64,000 bases of DNA from Shimia_B sp038525525 (GCA_038525525.1 JBCBHO010000001.1:930001-994000); one strand, 5' to 3'; counted from the first letter of the stretch, positions 38,922 to 47,385 are shown. The notes: generated by a model from the sequence alone, not told the origin. Translations and numbers: made by a program.

Positions 38922-38998
38922 TGGTGGCGTGGGGGAGACTTGAACTCCCGACCTCTCGATTATGAGTCGAGCGCTCTAACCAGCTGAGCTACCGCGCC
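38922..38998 (-). tRNA. tRNA with CAT anticodon (elongator Met or Ile2)
   Basis: A complete 77-base cloverleaf including encoded CCA (38922-38924). The D arm TAGCTCAGCTGGTTAGAGC, anticodon loop CTCATAA (CAT at 38962-38964) and T arm GGGAG-TTCAAGT-CTCCC are canonical. The G1-C72 pair rules out initiator tRNA. The anticodon stem CTCGA/TCGAG resembles Ile2 (CAU, lysidine-modified) as much as elongator Met, so identity is left open. The acceptor stem has one C5-A68 mismatch. It lies in a 256-base gap between the GlxA-type regulator and the FAD dehydrogenase gene. Confidence 0.93.
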
Positions 38999-39087
38999 AT
39001 GGAGCGGCGGAATAGGCGGCGCGCCGTGCAGGGTCAAGTCGCAATTCGCGCTTGCGGCACCCCTCCTGCCGCGCTTTTACGTCTGCC

Positions 39088-40494
39088 ATGGACCTTCTTG
39101 ATCATCTGCGCGGCATCCTTGGCGCGCCTCACGTTCTGACTGGCCCAGACTGCGCCAAATGGGCCAGCGACTGGACAGGCAAATATTGTTGGGCTCCCTT
39201 TGCGGTCCTGCGTCCCGCCAACACGGCAGAGCTCAGCGCCGCCGTCTCGGCCTGCCACGCGGCAGGCGTCGCCATGGTCCCGGTGGGCGGCAATACCGGG
39301 CTCACCGGGGCGACGTCCGCAGATGGGGCGATCATGGTCTCGCTCGATCGGATGAACGCCATTCGCCGAATCTCCCCGGAGGCCCGCGTGGCTGTCGTCG
39401 AAGCGGGCGCCGTTTTGCAGTCCATCCATGAAGCCGCGGCCGACCATTCTCTCATCTTCCCCCTGACGTTCGGCGCACGGGGATCAGCCACCATCGGCGG
39501 AGCCCTCGCCACCAATGCGGGCGGCTCCAACGTCCTGCGCTACGGAAATACGCGCGAGCTCTGCCTCGGGCTCGAGGTGGTGATGCCTGACGGGCGCATC
39601 ATGGATCTCATGACGGAGCTCCGGAAGGACAACTCAGGATATGCGCTCAAGCAGCTCTTCGTGGGCGCTGAGGGCACGCTCGGCTTCATCACCGCGGCAG
39701 CGATGAAACTCTTCCCCGCGCCAAAGGTCAGCGTGACTGCCATGGCGGCGTTCGAGCGGCTGGAGGACACGCTTGGTCTCCTCAACGATCTGCAGGAGGC
39801 CACGGGGCAGGCCGTCGAGGCCTTCGAATACATGCCCCGACGCTACATCGAGCGCCACGTCGCACATACCGGCGCGGCCGAGCCCTTCGCCGCGGCCCAT
39901 CCCGTGAACGTCCTCATCGAGGTGGCCTCGACCCGCGCGGACGACGCCGGAGACGGCATAGACGGTGGCGGATCCGCCCTGCTCGACCTCGTCACCGGCC
40001 ATCTTGCATCGGCCCTCGACAGGGGCGTTCTGTCAGACGCCGTCGTGGCGCAGAACGAGGCGCAGCGCCGGGCCATGTGGGCGCGCCGCGAGATGGCCGC
40101 GGAGCTCACGTTCACGGGCCAGCCCATCGTCGACACCGACATCGCCCTGCCACTTGACGCGGTGCCACGCTTTTTGGCCGAGATCGGCCCGCGCCTCGCA
40201 CCGCTCGACGCGAGCGCGGAGGATTTCGTCGTCTCCCATCTGGGCGACGGCAATCTTCATTACACGGTCTACCCAAGCCGCGACGACGCGGAGCTGAAGC
40301 AAGCCATGGTCGAAGCCATCGAAGATCTGACGCTTTCCCTCGGAGGATCGTTCTCGGCGGAACACGGGATCGGCCTGTCGAAGCTGGGCTCCATGGCACG
40401 CCGCAAGGATGCCGTGGCCCTCGATGCCATGCGCGCACTTAAACGGTCCCTTGACCCGAAAAACCTGATGAACCCCGGCAAGGTGCTGCCCTGA
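39088..40494 (+). CDS. FAD-linked D-2-hydroxyacid dehydrogenase (glycolate oxidase GlcD / D-2-hydroxyglutarate type)
   Basis: Flavoenzyme of 468 residues of the FAD-binding PCMH/vanillyl-alcohol oxidase superfamily. The N-terminal FAD domain has PVGGNTGLTGA and the FGARGSATIGGALATNAGG segment; the C-terminal substrate domain has HLGDGNLHYTVYP, the EHGIG motif and ends with LDPKNLMNPGKVLP. Likely oxidises D-lactate, glycolate or D-2-hydroxyglutarate, donating electrons to quinone or an ETF; no GlcE/GlcF partners are nearby, favouring the single-subunit type. The start at 39088 (MDLLDHLRG) is preferred over an unconserved upstream ATG at 39052. Confidence 0.85.
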   Translation: MDLLDHLRGILGAPHVLTGPDCAKWASDWTGKYCWAPFAVLRPANTAELSAAVSACHAAGVAMVPVGGNTGLTGATSADGAIMVSLDRMNAIRRISPEARVAVVEAGAVLQSIHEAAADHSLIFPLTFGARGSATIGGALATNAGGSNVLRYGNTRELCLGLEVVMPDGRIMDLMTELRKDNSGYALKQLFVGAEGTLGFITAAAMKLFPAPKVSVTAMAAFERLEDTLGLLNDLQEATGQAVEAFEYMPRRYIERHVAHTGAAEPFAAAHPVNVLIEVASTRADDAGDGIDGGGSALLDLVTGHLASALDRGVLSDAVVAQNEAQRRAMWARREMAAELTFTGQPIVDTDIALPLDAVPRFLAEIGPRLAPLDASAEDFVVSHLGDGNLHYTVYPSRDDAELKQAMVEAIEDLTLSLGGSFSAEHGIGLSKLGSMARRKDAVALDAMRALKRSLDPKNLMNPGKVLP

Positions 40495-40541
40495 GCGCGT
40501 GGCAGCCTGCGCGGGCATCGGTGCACAGGTATCTTGGAGGC

Positions 40542-41489
40542 TCAGGCCGTCTCTCGCCAATCGAAGAACCCGGGAGCCGCGCGGCCGAGCAAGCGGTCGG
40601 CCAGCGTCGCACCGAGATCCGCGCCTTGGTCGACGTAGCCTGAAATCTCGTCCGAGAGGCGCTCCGAGCCATCGGGGCGCAGGATCTCGCCTCGCAAGCG
40701 GATCCGAGTGCCATCGAGCTCCGCGAGCGCGGCGATGGGGGTCTCGCAGGAGCCGTCGAGCGTCTTGAGGAAGCTGCGCTCTGCAGCGAGGCGTTGCCCC
40801 GTCTCCCGGTCATGGATGGGTGCGAGCAGGTCAGCGATCTTCGCGTCATCCGCGCGCCGCTCGATGCCGATGGCGCCTTGCGCCACTGCCGGCAGCATGT
40901 CTTCCGGGGCAATCGGGCTCTTGGGGACATCTTCGAGCGCCAGCCGGCGCAGGCCGGCCATGGCGAGGAAGGTGCAGAGCGCCACACCGTCTTCCAGCTT
41001 CTTCAGGCGTGTCTGTACGTTGCCGCGAAACTCCACCACCTCGAGATCGCGCCGGTAGCTCAGAAGCTGAGCCCTGCGGCGCAGCGAGGAGGATCCGACA
41101 CGCGCGCCGCGCGGCAGATCGACGAGGGAATGATCGCCCAGCGAGACGAACGCATCCCGCACGTCCTCGCGAGGGAGGTAGCAGTCGAGCACCAGCCCGT
41201 CTGGCTGCAAAGTCGGCATGTCCTTCATGGAGTGTACGGCGATGTCGATGCGGCCGGCTAGGAGGTCATCCTCGATCTCGCGCGTGAAAAGCCCCTTGCC
41301 CCCGATCTCCTTGAGCGGTCTGTTGAGGATCTTGTCGCCGGTCGTCTTTATGACAACGATCTCAAAGGCTTCCTCCGGAAGATCATGGGCCGCCATGAGC
41401 CGCGCGCGCGTCTCATGGGCCTGCGCCAAGGCAAGGGGTGAGCCACGCGTGCCGATTTTGAGCGGGGATGCTGCGGACAAATCACTCAT
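40542..41489 (-). CDS. hemC: Hydroxymethylbilane synthase (porphobilinogen deaminase)
   Basis: Tetrapyrrole enzyme of 315 residues that polymerises four porphobilinogens. IGTRGSPLALAQA near the N-terminus, the substrate-binding arginines in GSSSLRRRAQLL, and the dipyrromethane cofactor cysteine in LDGSCETPIAA identify it. It is divergent from hemE with 96 bases between, sharing a control region that contains a TGT-N12-ACA palindrome. Convergent with the FAD dehydrogenase upstream in the map. Confidence 0.96.
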   Translation of the reverse strand: MSDLSAASPLKIGTRGSPLALAQAHETRARLMAAHDLPEEAFEIVVIKTTGDKILNRPLKEIGGKGLFTREIEDDLLAGRIDIAVHSMKDMPTLQPDGLVLDCYLPREDVRDAFVSLGDHSLVDLPRGARVGSSSLRRRAQLLSYRRDLEVVEFRGNVQTRLKKLEDGVALCTFLAMAGLRRLALEDVPKSPIAPEDMLPAVAQGAIGIERRADDAKIADLLAPIHDRETGQRLAAERSFLKTLDGSCETPIAALAELDGTRIRLRGEILRPDGSERLSDEISGYVDQGADLGATLADRLLGRAAPGFFDWRETA

Positions 41490-41528
41490 GTCCCCTTCCT
41501 AATTGCGTCGCGAGGGACTGGCAAGTAG

Positions 41529-41550
41529 AGTGTCATCTGAAGTTGACACT
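41529..41550. promoter_or_regulatory. Inverted repeat between hemC and hemE matching TGT-N12-ACA
   Basis: AGTGTCA (41529-41535) and TGACACT (41544-41550) form a perfect 7-bp inverted repeat with an 8-base spacer. It contains TGT-N12-ACA (41531-41548), the consensus of the PpsR/CrtJ repressor that controls tetrapyrrole and photosynthesis genes in Rhodobacter. It lies 40 bases from hemC and 36 from hemE. A TTGACA hexamer at 41543-41548 overlaps it. Confidence 0.6.
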
Positions 41551-41585
41551 TGCAAAAGGCCCGCCGCCCCATGAAAGACGTGCGA

Positions 41586-42617
41586 ATGACCGAGAAAACG
41601 ATCCTCAAGGCGCTCAGGGGCGAGCGGCAGGCCACGCCGCCCATCTGGATGATGCGGCAGGCGGGCCGCTATCTCCCCGAGTATCGCGCCACGCGCGCAC
41701 AGGCCGGGGATTTTCTCTCCCTGTGCTACACGCCGGACCTCGCGGCGGAGGTGACCCTCCAGCCGATCCGGCGGTACGGCTTTGACGCCGCGATCCTCTT
41801 TGCGGATATTCTTCTTCTGCCACAGGCGCTTGGCGCGGATCTCTGGTTCGTGACGGGCGAAGGTCCGCGGCTCTCGACGATCACCGATGCCGCCGGCATG
41901 GCAGCGCTGAAGGGCAAGGACGATATCCATGAGCACCTCGCGCCGGTCTACGAGACGGTGCGGATCCTCTCGCGCGAATTGCCCGAGGAGACAACGCTCA
42001 TTGGCTTTGCGGGCGCCCCGTGGACGGTGGCGACGTACATGATCGCTGGACGGGGGACGCCGGATCAAGCACCGGCCCATGCGCTGCGCGAGGGGGCGCC
42101 GGAGGTGTTCGACGCGCTCATGGCGCGGCTGACGGAGGGCACGATCGAGTATCTCTCAGCCCAGATCGAGGCTGGCGCGGAGGTGGTGAAGCTCTTTGAC
42201 AGCTGGGCTGGATCGCTCAAAGGCGAGGCTTTTCAGAAGTATGCATTGGAGCCTGCGCGGGTGATCACCCAGGCGCTCAAGGCGCGGCATCCCGGCATCC
42301 CGGTCATCACCTTTCCGCGCGAGGCGGGCGACGGTTACGTGGGCTTTGCCAAGGCCACCGGGGCCGATTGCGTGGCCCTCGACAATTCCGTCTCCGCAGA
42401 GTGGGCCGCGGAGCATGTGCAGATAGACGGATGCGTGCAGGGAAATCTCGCGTCATCCCATATGGTAAAGGGGGGGCAGGCGCTCGTGGACGAGACCCGC
42501 GCCATCGTGGAGGCTTTCCGCAACGGTCCGCATATCTTCAATCTCGGCCACGGCATCACGCCGGACGCGGACCCCGAGAATGTCTCACTGATGATCGAGA
42601 CCGTGCGCTCGGCGTAG
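41586..42617 (+). CDS. hemE: Uroporphyrinogen decarboxylase
   Basis: Enzyme of 343 residues removing four acetate carboxyls from uroporphyrinogen III to give coproporphyrinogen III. The hallmarks PIWMMRQAGRYLPEYR near residue 18, ILFADILLLPQALG with the catalytic aspartate, IGFAGAPWTVATYM and the C-terminal NLGHGI are present. MTEKTILKALRG at 41586 is taken as start by family comparison; an ATG at 41571 is possible. Divergent from hemC; hemF, the next enzyme of the pathway, lies about 5 kb away in this window. Confidence 0.95.
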   Translation: MTEKTILKALRGERQATPPIWMMRQAGRYLPEYRATRAQAGDFLSLCYTPDLAAEVTLQPIRRYGFDAAILFADILLLPQALGADLWFVTGEGPRLSTITDAAGMAALKGKDDIHEHLAPVYETVRILSRELPEETTLIGFAGAPWTVATYMIAGRGTPDQAPAHALREGAPEVFDALMARLTEGTIEYLSAQIEAGAEVVKLFDSWAGSLKGEAFQKYALEPARVITQALKARHPGIPVITFPREAGDGYVGFAKATGADCVALDNSVSAEWAAEHVQIDGCVQGNLASSHMVKGGQALVDETRAIVEAFRNGPHIFNLGHGITPDADPENVSLMIETVRSA

Positions 42618-42691
42618 ACCAGTCCTGGGCGGCGATCTGCAGCAAAACGCGCGACGCAGCAGCCGGTCCCATTCGCACACGGAGACATGAA

Positions 42692-42713
42692 AAAGGGCCC
42701 CGCGGGGCCCTTT
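42692..42713. terminator. Bidirectional rho-independent terminator (hemE / ggpS)
   Basis: A perfect 10-bp stem (AAAGGGCCCC with GGGGCCCTTT) with a minimal loop lies between the convergent hemE and glucosylglycerol-phosphate synthase genes. It is flanked by AAAA and TTTC, giving a T run on either strand, and begins six bases past the minus-strand stop. Confidence 0.88.
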
Positions 42714-42718
42714 CTCGA

Positions 42719-44227
42719 TCAGGCGGCCTCAGTGGCCTGTAGCGCATCCGGGGGCGGCGGTGCCGCGCGGAGCTTGAGCGTCCCCGGGCCCCATTCACGC
42801 ACATCATTGCCCAGAACAGCCGTGCGCAGGGAGGTCATCCGCTCGCGGCGCTCGGCCTCCGGCATTTCGAGCGCACGGAGAATTACCCCGTCGAGCGAAC
42901 GATGGGAGAACGGATTGGTCTCCAGTGCCGCAGACAATTCCACGGCGGCCCCGGCGAACTCGGACAACACGAGGACGCCGTCGCCATCCACGCGGCTCGT
43001 GACGAACTCCTTACAGACGAGGTTCATCCCGTCGGCCAGCGGCGTGATCCATGCTACGTCCGCCGCGCGGTAATAGGCCACGAGCTCCGCGAAGGGGATG
43101 GGCCGCGAAATGAGCGCCACGGGCTGCCACTCGAGCGTGCCGAAGCGGCCATTGATCCGGCCCGCCGTCGCTTCGATCTCGTTCTGGATTTCGGCATAGG
43201 CCGTCATGCCGCGATTGGCGCTCACCGAGACATGCATCAGCCGCAACGTCCCGCGCAGATCCGGGTTCTGTTCCAAAACCCTCTCAAAGCTCTCAAGCTG
43301 CTGCACGCCGCCCTTGGTGTAGTCCGTACGACCAACGCTCAGGATGAGGCGCTGGCCACCGAGATCCTCCTTGAGACGCGCCAGCGCGCTCGCCGTCTCC
43401 TCGGAGCGTGCGTTCGCGTCGATGAAGGCGGTGTCGACGCCCACGGGCGTCACGCTCACGGCGACGGTGCGGGCCTCGCCCGTGATCAACGTCGGCACGA
43501 AGCGTTCAGTGAGGGCCGTTCCTTCATTGATCCACTTGTCCGGCACCCGCATCCGCTCGCTCACGTCCACATCAAAGAGCGACCGTGCGACGCTCACGAA
43601 ATTCGACGCGTAGCGCGGAATGTGAAAGCCCACGTCATCGCAGGCGAGGAGCGAGCCGATGATCTCCTTGCGCCATGGCAGCACGTTGAAGATGTCTGCC
43701 GAGGGGAAGGGTGTGTGGTGGAAGAACGCGATGCGCACATCCGGGCGCAGCTCGCGCAGGTAACCCGGCACCAGCCAGAGATTGTAATCATGGACCCAGA
43801 CGAGCGCGCCGGGCGCCGCTTCTTCGGCGGCGGCCTCGGCAAAGCGCCGGTTCACTTCCTGGAAGTTCGGCCAATCGACCGGGTCGTAATTGTAGCGTTC
43901 CTTGAACGCGTGAAGGATCGGCCAGAAGGCTTCCTTCGAGGTGACATGGTAGAACTCACGCACCTGCTCAGCCGTGAGCGGAAGGCGAGAGACCGTGTAG
44001 GCGCCATAGGCATCTTTGATCTCCACCTTCCGCTCGAAGTCCGGGTTTTCGCGGTCCTCGGACTGCTTCCACGCAATCCAAGCGCCGTGGTCCACGCTGC
44101 CGAAAAAGCTCTTCAGCGTCGGGACGATCCCGTTGGGAGACTTGTTCTCCTTGAAGACGATCTTCCCGTTTTCCTCGACCTCCTCGTAAGGCTGCCGATG
44201 GTAGACAATGACGAGCTCTGACGACAT
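42719..44227 (-). CDS. ggpS: Glucosylglycerol-phosphate synthase
   Basis: GT20-family glycosyltransferase of 502 residues proposed to join glucose from ADP-glucose to glycerol 3-phosphate, forming glucosylglycerol phosphate, a compatible-solute precursor. The N-terminus ELVIVYHRQPYEEV and the SPNGIVPTLKSFF segment match GgpS rather than trehalose-6-phosphate synthase, which would show an N-terminal SNR and a GGL loop. VHDYNLWLVPGYLRE, FFHHTPFPS, SVGRTDYTKG and ITPLADGMNLVCKEF are shared GT20 motifs. Eleven bases upstream ends a HAD phosphatase gene and before that gpsA, which makes the glycerol 3-phosphate acceptor; this context strongly supports GgpS. Nucleotide-sugar preference is not readable. 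Confidence 0.82.
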   Translation of the reverse strand: MSSELVIVYHRQPYEEVEENGKIVFKENKSPNGIVPTLKSFFGSVDHGAWIAWKQSEDRENPDFERKVEIKDAYGAYTVSRLPLTAEQVREFYHVTSKEAFWPILHAFKERYNYDPVDWPNFQEVNRRFAEAAAEEAAPGALVWVHDYNLWLVPGYLRELRPDVRIAFFHHTPFPSADIFNVLPWRKEIIGSLLACDDVGFHIPRYASNFVSVARSLFDVDVSERMRVPDKWINEGTALTERFVPTLITGEARTVAVSVTPVGVDTAFIDANARSEETASALARLKEDLGGQRLILSVGRTDYTKGGVQQLESFERVLEQNPDLRGTLRLMHVSVSANRGMTAYAEIQNEIEATAGRINGRFGTLEWQPVALISRPIPFAELVAYYRAADVAWITPLADGMNLVCKEFVTSRVDGDGVLVLSEFAGAAVELSAALETNPFSHRSLDGVILRALEMPEAERRERMTSLRTAVLGNDVREWGPGTLKLRAAPPPPDALQATEAA

Positions 44228-44238
44228 GCGCTGCCTCC

Positions 44239-45024
44239 TTAGGCGGGTTTGAACATCTCGTTTTTGATGATGGCCTCGGCAATGCCCGCCACGCCGATCC
44301 CCTCGGCGATGTGGACATGGCTCTCGCCCTCCAGCTCCTTGATGAGCGCGGGCTCGGAGCCGCCCACGGCCACGGCCGGCAGGCCGAGCGAGAGCATGGA
44401 CAGATCATTAAGCGTGTCGCCGGCGACGAGCACCCGCTCGTTGCGAACCTCCAGATGGGACAGAAGGCGCAGCAGTGACGGACCTTTGGAGACATCCTTC
44501 GGCAGAACATCGAAGAACCTGTCGTCGGATACGAGCGCGTCGAGGCCGAGATCGGCGACGATGTCGAGCGCCTTGCTGTCAAAGCGGCCCGGATCCATGT
44601 CGTAGCTCACGCGGAAGCGGAAACCCGTGCTTTGGAGCTTGAGGCCGCTCGTATGATGCAAGGCCGCCTGCACGCGGGCATTGGCTTCGTTCCATTTTTC
44701 GGAAATCTCCGCCTCGAGGGCATCGATCGGGCGCAGGTGAAAATCATCACCCATCTCCGCGATCGTGGTGCCCACATCGGCCACGACATAGTCGGGCTTC
44801 GGGACGCCGCGCTTGCGGACGAGATCATTGATAAAGCCCGGGTCGCGTCCCGTGACGAAAATGAGGCCCACGCGGGAGCGATTGCTCTCGATGAACTGGT
44901 AGAGCTTCTTGCGGTCTTCGTCGGTGCCACCGAGGAAGGTGCCGTCCAGATCGGTGGCGAGGACCAGATCCTTGTCGGCGATGGTGGCGGTTGCGGGGCT
45001 GTCGAATGTCTCGTGACGGGTCAT
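44239..45024 (-). CDS. HAD-IIB phosphatase, probable glucosylglycerol-phosphate phosphatase
   Basis: HAD-superfamily hydrolase of 261 residues of the sucrose-phosphate phosphatase-like group. Motif I is LATDLDGTFLGG, motif II threonine is in FVTGRD, and motif IV is VAGDTLNDLSM. It sits between gpsA (ATGA overlap) and ggpS (11-base gap). In several marine bacteria a HAD domain is fused to the N-terminus of glucosylglycerol-phosphate synthase (GgpPS); here the two appear as separate adjacent genes in the same order, so this protein most likely dephosphorylates the synthase product. A trehalose- or mannosyl-glycerate-type phosphatase is a less likely alternative. Confidence 0.8.
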   Translation of the reverse strand: MTRHETFDSPATATIADKDLVLATDLDGTFLGGTDEDRKKLYQFIESNRSRVGLIFVTGRDPGFINDLVRKRGVPKPDYVVADVGTTIAEMGDDFHLRPIDALEAEISEKWNEANARVQAALHHTSGLKLQSTGFRFRVSYDMDPGRFDSKALDIVADLGLDALVSDDRFFDVLPKDVSKGPSLLRLLSHLEVRNERVLVAGDTLNDLSMLSLGLPAVAVGGSEPALIKELEGESHVHIAEGIGVAGIAEAIIKNEMFKPA

Positions 45025-46160
45025 GAGATCCTTTCTGCAAGTGTTGCTATGTCTTCGTTCGAGGCCGGGTGATTGAAGGCCACGTCCATGGTCTTCGGTT
45101 CGGCTTCGATCGGTCTGGCCCAGAGGGCCGCGAAAGCGGGGCCAAGTTCGGCCCCGTCATGGAGAATGGCGCGCACCGTTTCACAGATGGGCATGGCGAC
45201 GCCGATGGAGCGGGCAAGGTCTGTCACGCTCTTGGCGTTCACTTCGCCCTCGACGACGACGGGCCTCCCCTCGAAGCAGTCCGCGCGCGGAATGCCCTGT
45301 CCTAACTGCTGACCGAGCGACATGTTCCGCGAGGTGGGCGAAGAACATGTGAGCGCGAGGTCTCCGATGCCGCTGAGACCCGTCACCGTCTCGCGCCGCC
45401 CGCCCAGTGCCTCGGCGAGAGATTTGAGCTCGTCGAGGCCACGGGTGATGAGGGCCGCGCGGGTGTTTTCGGCAAATCCTGCGCCCGTCATCATCCCGCA
45501 GGCGATGGCGATGACGTTCTTGACGGCGCCGCCGATCTCCACGCCCACGAGATCGTCGGAGACATATGTGCGGAAGCTCTCGGTCGTGAGCGTGACGGCA
45601 AGGCGCGCGGCGGGGCTGTGCTGCGGCTTGAGGCGGTCGGCATAGGAGAAGGGAAACGCGCAAGTGGCGGCGGTGGGATGGCCCAGCGCCGTCTCAACCG
45701 CGAAGGTGGGCCCGGAGACGCAGCCGATGGGATGGCCCGGCAGCTCTTCCTCGGCGACCTGTGTCATCAGAAGGCCCGTCTCCGCCTCGATGCCTTTGGC
45801 GCAGATGGCGATGGGGATGCCGGGGGCCGCATATTCAGCGACCTGGCGAGAGACGGAACGGATCGCGCGGGAGGGAACCACAATGAGGGCAGCCTCGGCA
45901 CCGCTCAGCGCCGCGCGCATCTCGTGGACGCCGCGCAGCCGCGAGGGGAGTGACACGCCGGGCAGGAAGGGTGTCGTTTGGCTGGCATTGATCTCGTCGA
46001 TCACGGCCTCTTTCCGGCCCCAGATGCGCGTCTCGACTCCGGCATTGGCGAGCGTGGCGGCGAGGGCGGTGCCCCAGGAGCCCGCCCCGATCACGGCGAC
46101 CCGTTTGTAGCGCGGCGCCTCCGAAGGCAGGTTCTGTTCCGGAAATGGCTGGTGCCTCAT
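45021..46160 (-). CDS. gpsA: Glycerol-3-phosphate dehydrogenase [NAD(P)+]
   Basis: Soluble enzyme reducing dihydroxyacetone phosphate to glycerol 3-phosphate. VAVIGAGSWGTALAATLA is the cofactor motif (near residue 21), GPTFAVE and the catalytic lysine in GGAVKNVIAIACG follow, with TRGLDELKSLAEALGG in the C-terminal domain. At 379 residues it is longer than the usual ~330, partly through a ~20-residue N-terminal extension; GAGGGGAA upstream of 46160 supports the long start. Its TGA overlaps the phosphatase ATG (ATGA). The operon position suggests it feeds glucosylglycerol synthesis in addition to, or instead of, phospholipid synthesis. Confidence 0.94.
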   Translation of the reverse strand: MRHQPFPEQNLPSEAPRYKRVAVIGAGSWGTALAATLANAGVETRIWGRKEAVIDEINASQTTPFLPGVSLPSRLRGVHEMRAALSGAEAALIVVPSRAIRSVSRQVAEYAAPGIPIAICAKGIEAETGLLMTQVAEEELPGHPIGCVSGPTFAVETALGHPTAATCAFPFSYADRLKPQHSPAARLAVTLTTESFRTYVSDDLVGVEIGGAVKNVIAIACGMMTGAGFAENTRAALITRGLDELKSLAEALGGRRETVTGLSGIGDLALTCSSPTSRNMSLGQQLGQGIPRADCFEGRPVVVEGEVNAKSVTDLARSIGVAMPICETVRAILHDGAELGPAFAALWARPIEAEPKTMDVAFNHPASNEDIATLAERIS

Positions 46161-46290
46161 GAATTCCCCTCAAGCGGCGACGCCCCGTGGTGTCGGACTC
46201 AAATGTCGTGTGGTGTCATCCCTCACTTAATGCCGCGCATGCAAAATGGGTTCCGCCGCTGGGAAATTTCTGCCCGGCCCTTCTCCAAAT

Positions 46291-46305
46291 GCTCAAAATT
46301 TGAGC
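46291..46305. promoter_or_regulatory. Palindrome upstream of galU
   Basis: GCTCAAA-A-TTTGAGC is a perfect 7-bp inverted repeat with a one-base centre. It lies in the 268-base divergent gpsA-galU region, 124 bases before galU. It is a candidate operator without an assigned regulator. No other feature was recognised in 46161-46428. Confidence 0.4.
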
Positions 46306-46428
46306 GAAAAGCGCGGTCTCTGGGCAGGCAGAATGTTTACCCGCGACATCCACAGGTCGTTTTCGGAACTTTCAAGCCCCGTGCTCTATTGTTGCAGTGC
46401 AGCGAGAGAAATCGAGGAGCGCGAGAGT

Positions 46429-47325
46429 ATGAGAACCGACCAAACCCGCAAAGTTCGTACGGCAATCTTCCCCGTTGCTGGCATGGGCACACGCTTCCTT
46501 CCCGCTACAAAAGCGACCCCGAAGGAACTGCTCCCCGTGCTCGACACGCCGCTCATTCAATATGCCATCGACGAAGCCCGGGATGCGGGCATCGAGCGCA
46601 TGGTCTTCGTGAGCCACCCGGACAAGGCCTCCATCGAACGTCACGTGATGGACGACGTGAAGCTCCGCCGCTCGCTGCGGGACAAGGGCAAGGAGGCGCT
46701 CGCCGAGGAATTGAAGGATGCGGCGCTCTGCCCGCAGGACGATGACGTGATCTTCTGCATGCAACATGAGCCGCTCGGCCTCGGCCATGCCGTGCTGCAG
46801 GCCACCCCCCACGTGCTCGACGGCGCCGTGGCCGTGCTCCTGCCCGACGATCTGATCCTCGGCACACCCGCTCTTGGAGAAATGGTGGCAGCCTACAAGG
46901 ATTGCGCCGCTGGACACATGGTGGCGACCATGCAGGTGCCGCTCGAAGAGACGAAAAAATACGGCATCCTCGACGTATCGGGCCGCGATGGCCGCACGCT
47001 CACCGCGACCGGGATGGTAGAAAAGCCCGACCCGACGAAGGCACCAAGCCGCGAGGCGGTCGTCGGGCGCTACGTTCTCGATGCCAGCATTTTCGACGCG
47101 CTGCGCAGCCAGGAGCCCGGTGCAGGCGGGGAAATTCAACTGACGGACGCGATTTCACGTGGGGCAGGCAGCCTCGGCCTTGCGGGCTACCAGTTCTCCG
47201 GGCTCCGCTTCGATTGCGGCTCCAAGGCTGGCATGCTCCGCGCGACGCTGCATCTCGCGGCCGATGACCCAGAACTGTCTCCCGTGCTCGCGGAGCTATC
47301 TCCGGCGGCGATCGCAGCGGAGTAA
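46429..47325 (+). CDS. galU: UTP-glucose-1-phosphate uridylyltransferase
   Basis: Nucleotidyltransferase of 298 residues making UDP-glucose from UTP and glucose 1-phosphate. FPVAGMGTRFLPATKATPKELLPV contains the nucleotide-binding glycine loop and the conserved lysine; VLLPDDLILG, VEKPDP and GGEIQLTDA complete the family pattern (the first motif spans residues 11-34). The start at 46429 (MRTDQTRKV) follows a GAGGA at moderate spacing; an upstream in-frame extension is unconserved. Divergent from the gpsA-phosphatase-ggpS operon, so glucose activation may be coordinated with osmolyte synthesis. Followed by a strong terminator. Confidence 0.94.
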   Translation: MRTDQTRKVRTAIFPVAGMGTRFLPATKATPKELLPVLDTPLIQYAIDEARDAGIERMVFVSHPDKASIERHVMDDVKLRRSLRDKGKEALAEELKDAALCPQDDDVIFCMQHEPLGLGHAVLQATPHVLDGAVAVLLPDDLILGTPALGEMVAAYKDCAAGHMVATMQVPLEETKKYGILDVSGRDGRTLTATGMVEKPDPTKAPSREAVVGRYVLDASIFDALRSQEPGAGGEIQLTDAISRGAGSLGLAGYQFSGLRFDCGSKAGMLRATLHLAADDPELSPVLAELSPAAIAAE

Positions 47326-47343
47326 CGCGTCTCTGAGCAACAG

Positions 47344-47385
47344 AAAAAGCCCCGGATGAGCGCTGGCTCAAGCCCGGGGCTTTTT
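47344..47385. terminator. Bidirectional rho-independent terminator (galU / hemF)
   Basis: A 12-bp stem (47344-47355 with 47374-47385) includes A5 and T5 tails, so each strand ends in a T run. The 18-base loop contains a second small GAGC/GCTC stem. It serves convergent galU and hemF, and its right arm touches the hemF stop codon. Confidence 0.92.

Noticed and set aside
38922..38998. Initiator tRNA-fMet
   Set aside because: The first pair is G1-C72 and the acceptor stem lacks the initiator-type mismatch at 1-72.
42719..44227. Trehalose-6-phosphate synthase (OtsA)
   Set aside because: Shares the GT20 fold, but the N-terminal YHRQPYEEV and SPNGIVPTLKSFF fit glucosylglycerol-phosphate synthase, and gpsA is in the operon.
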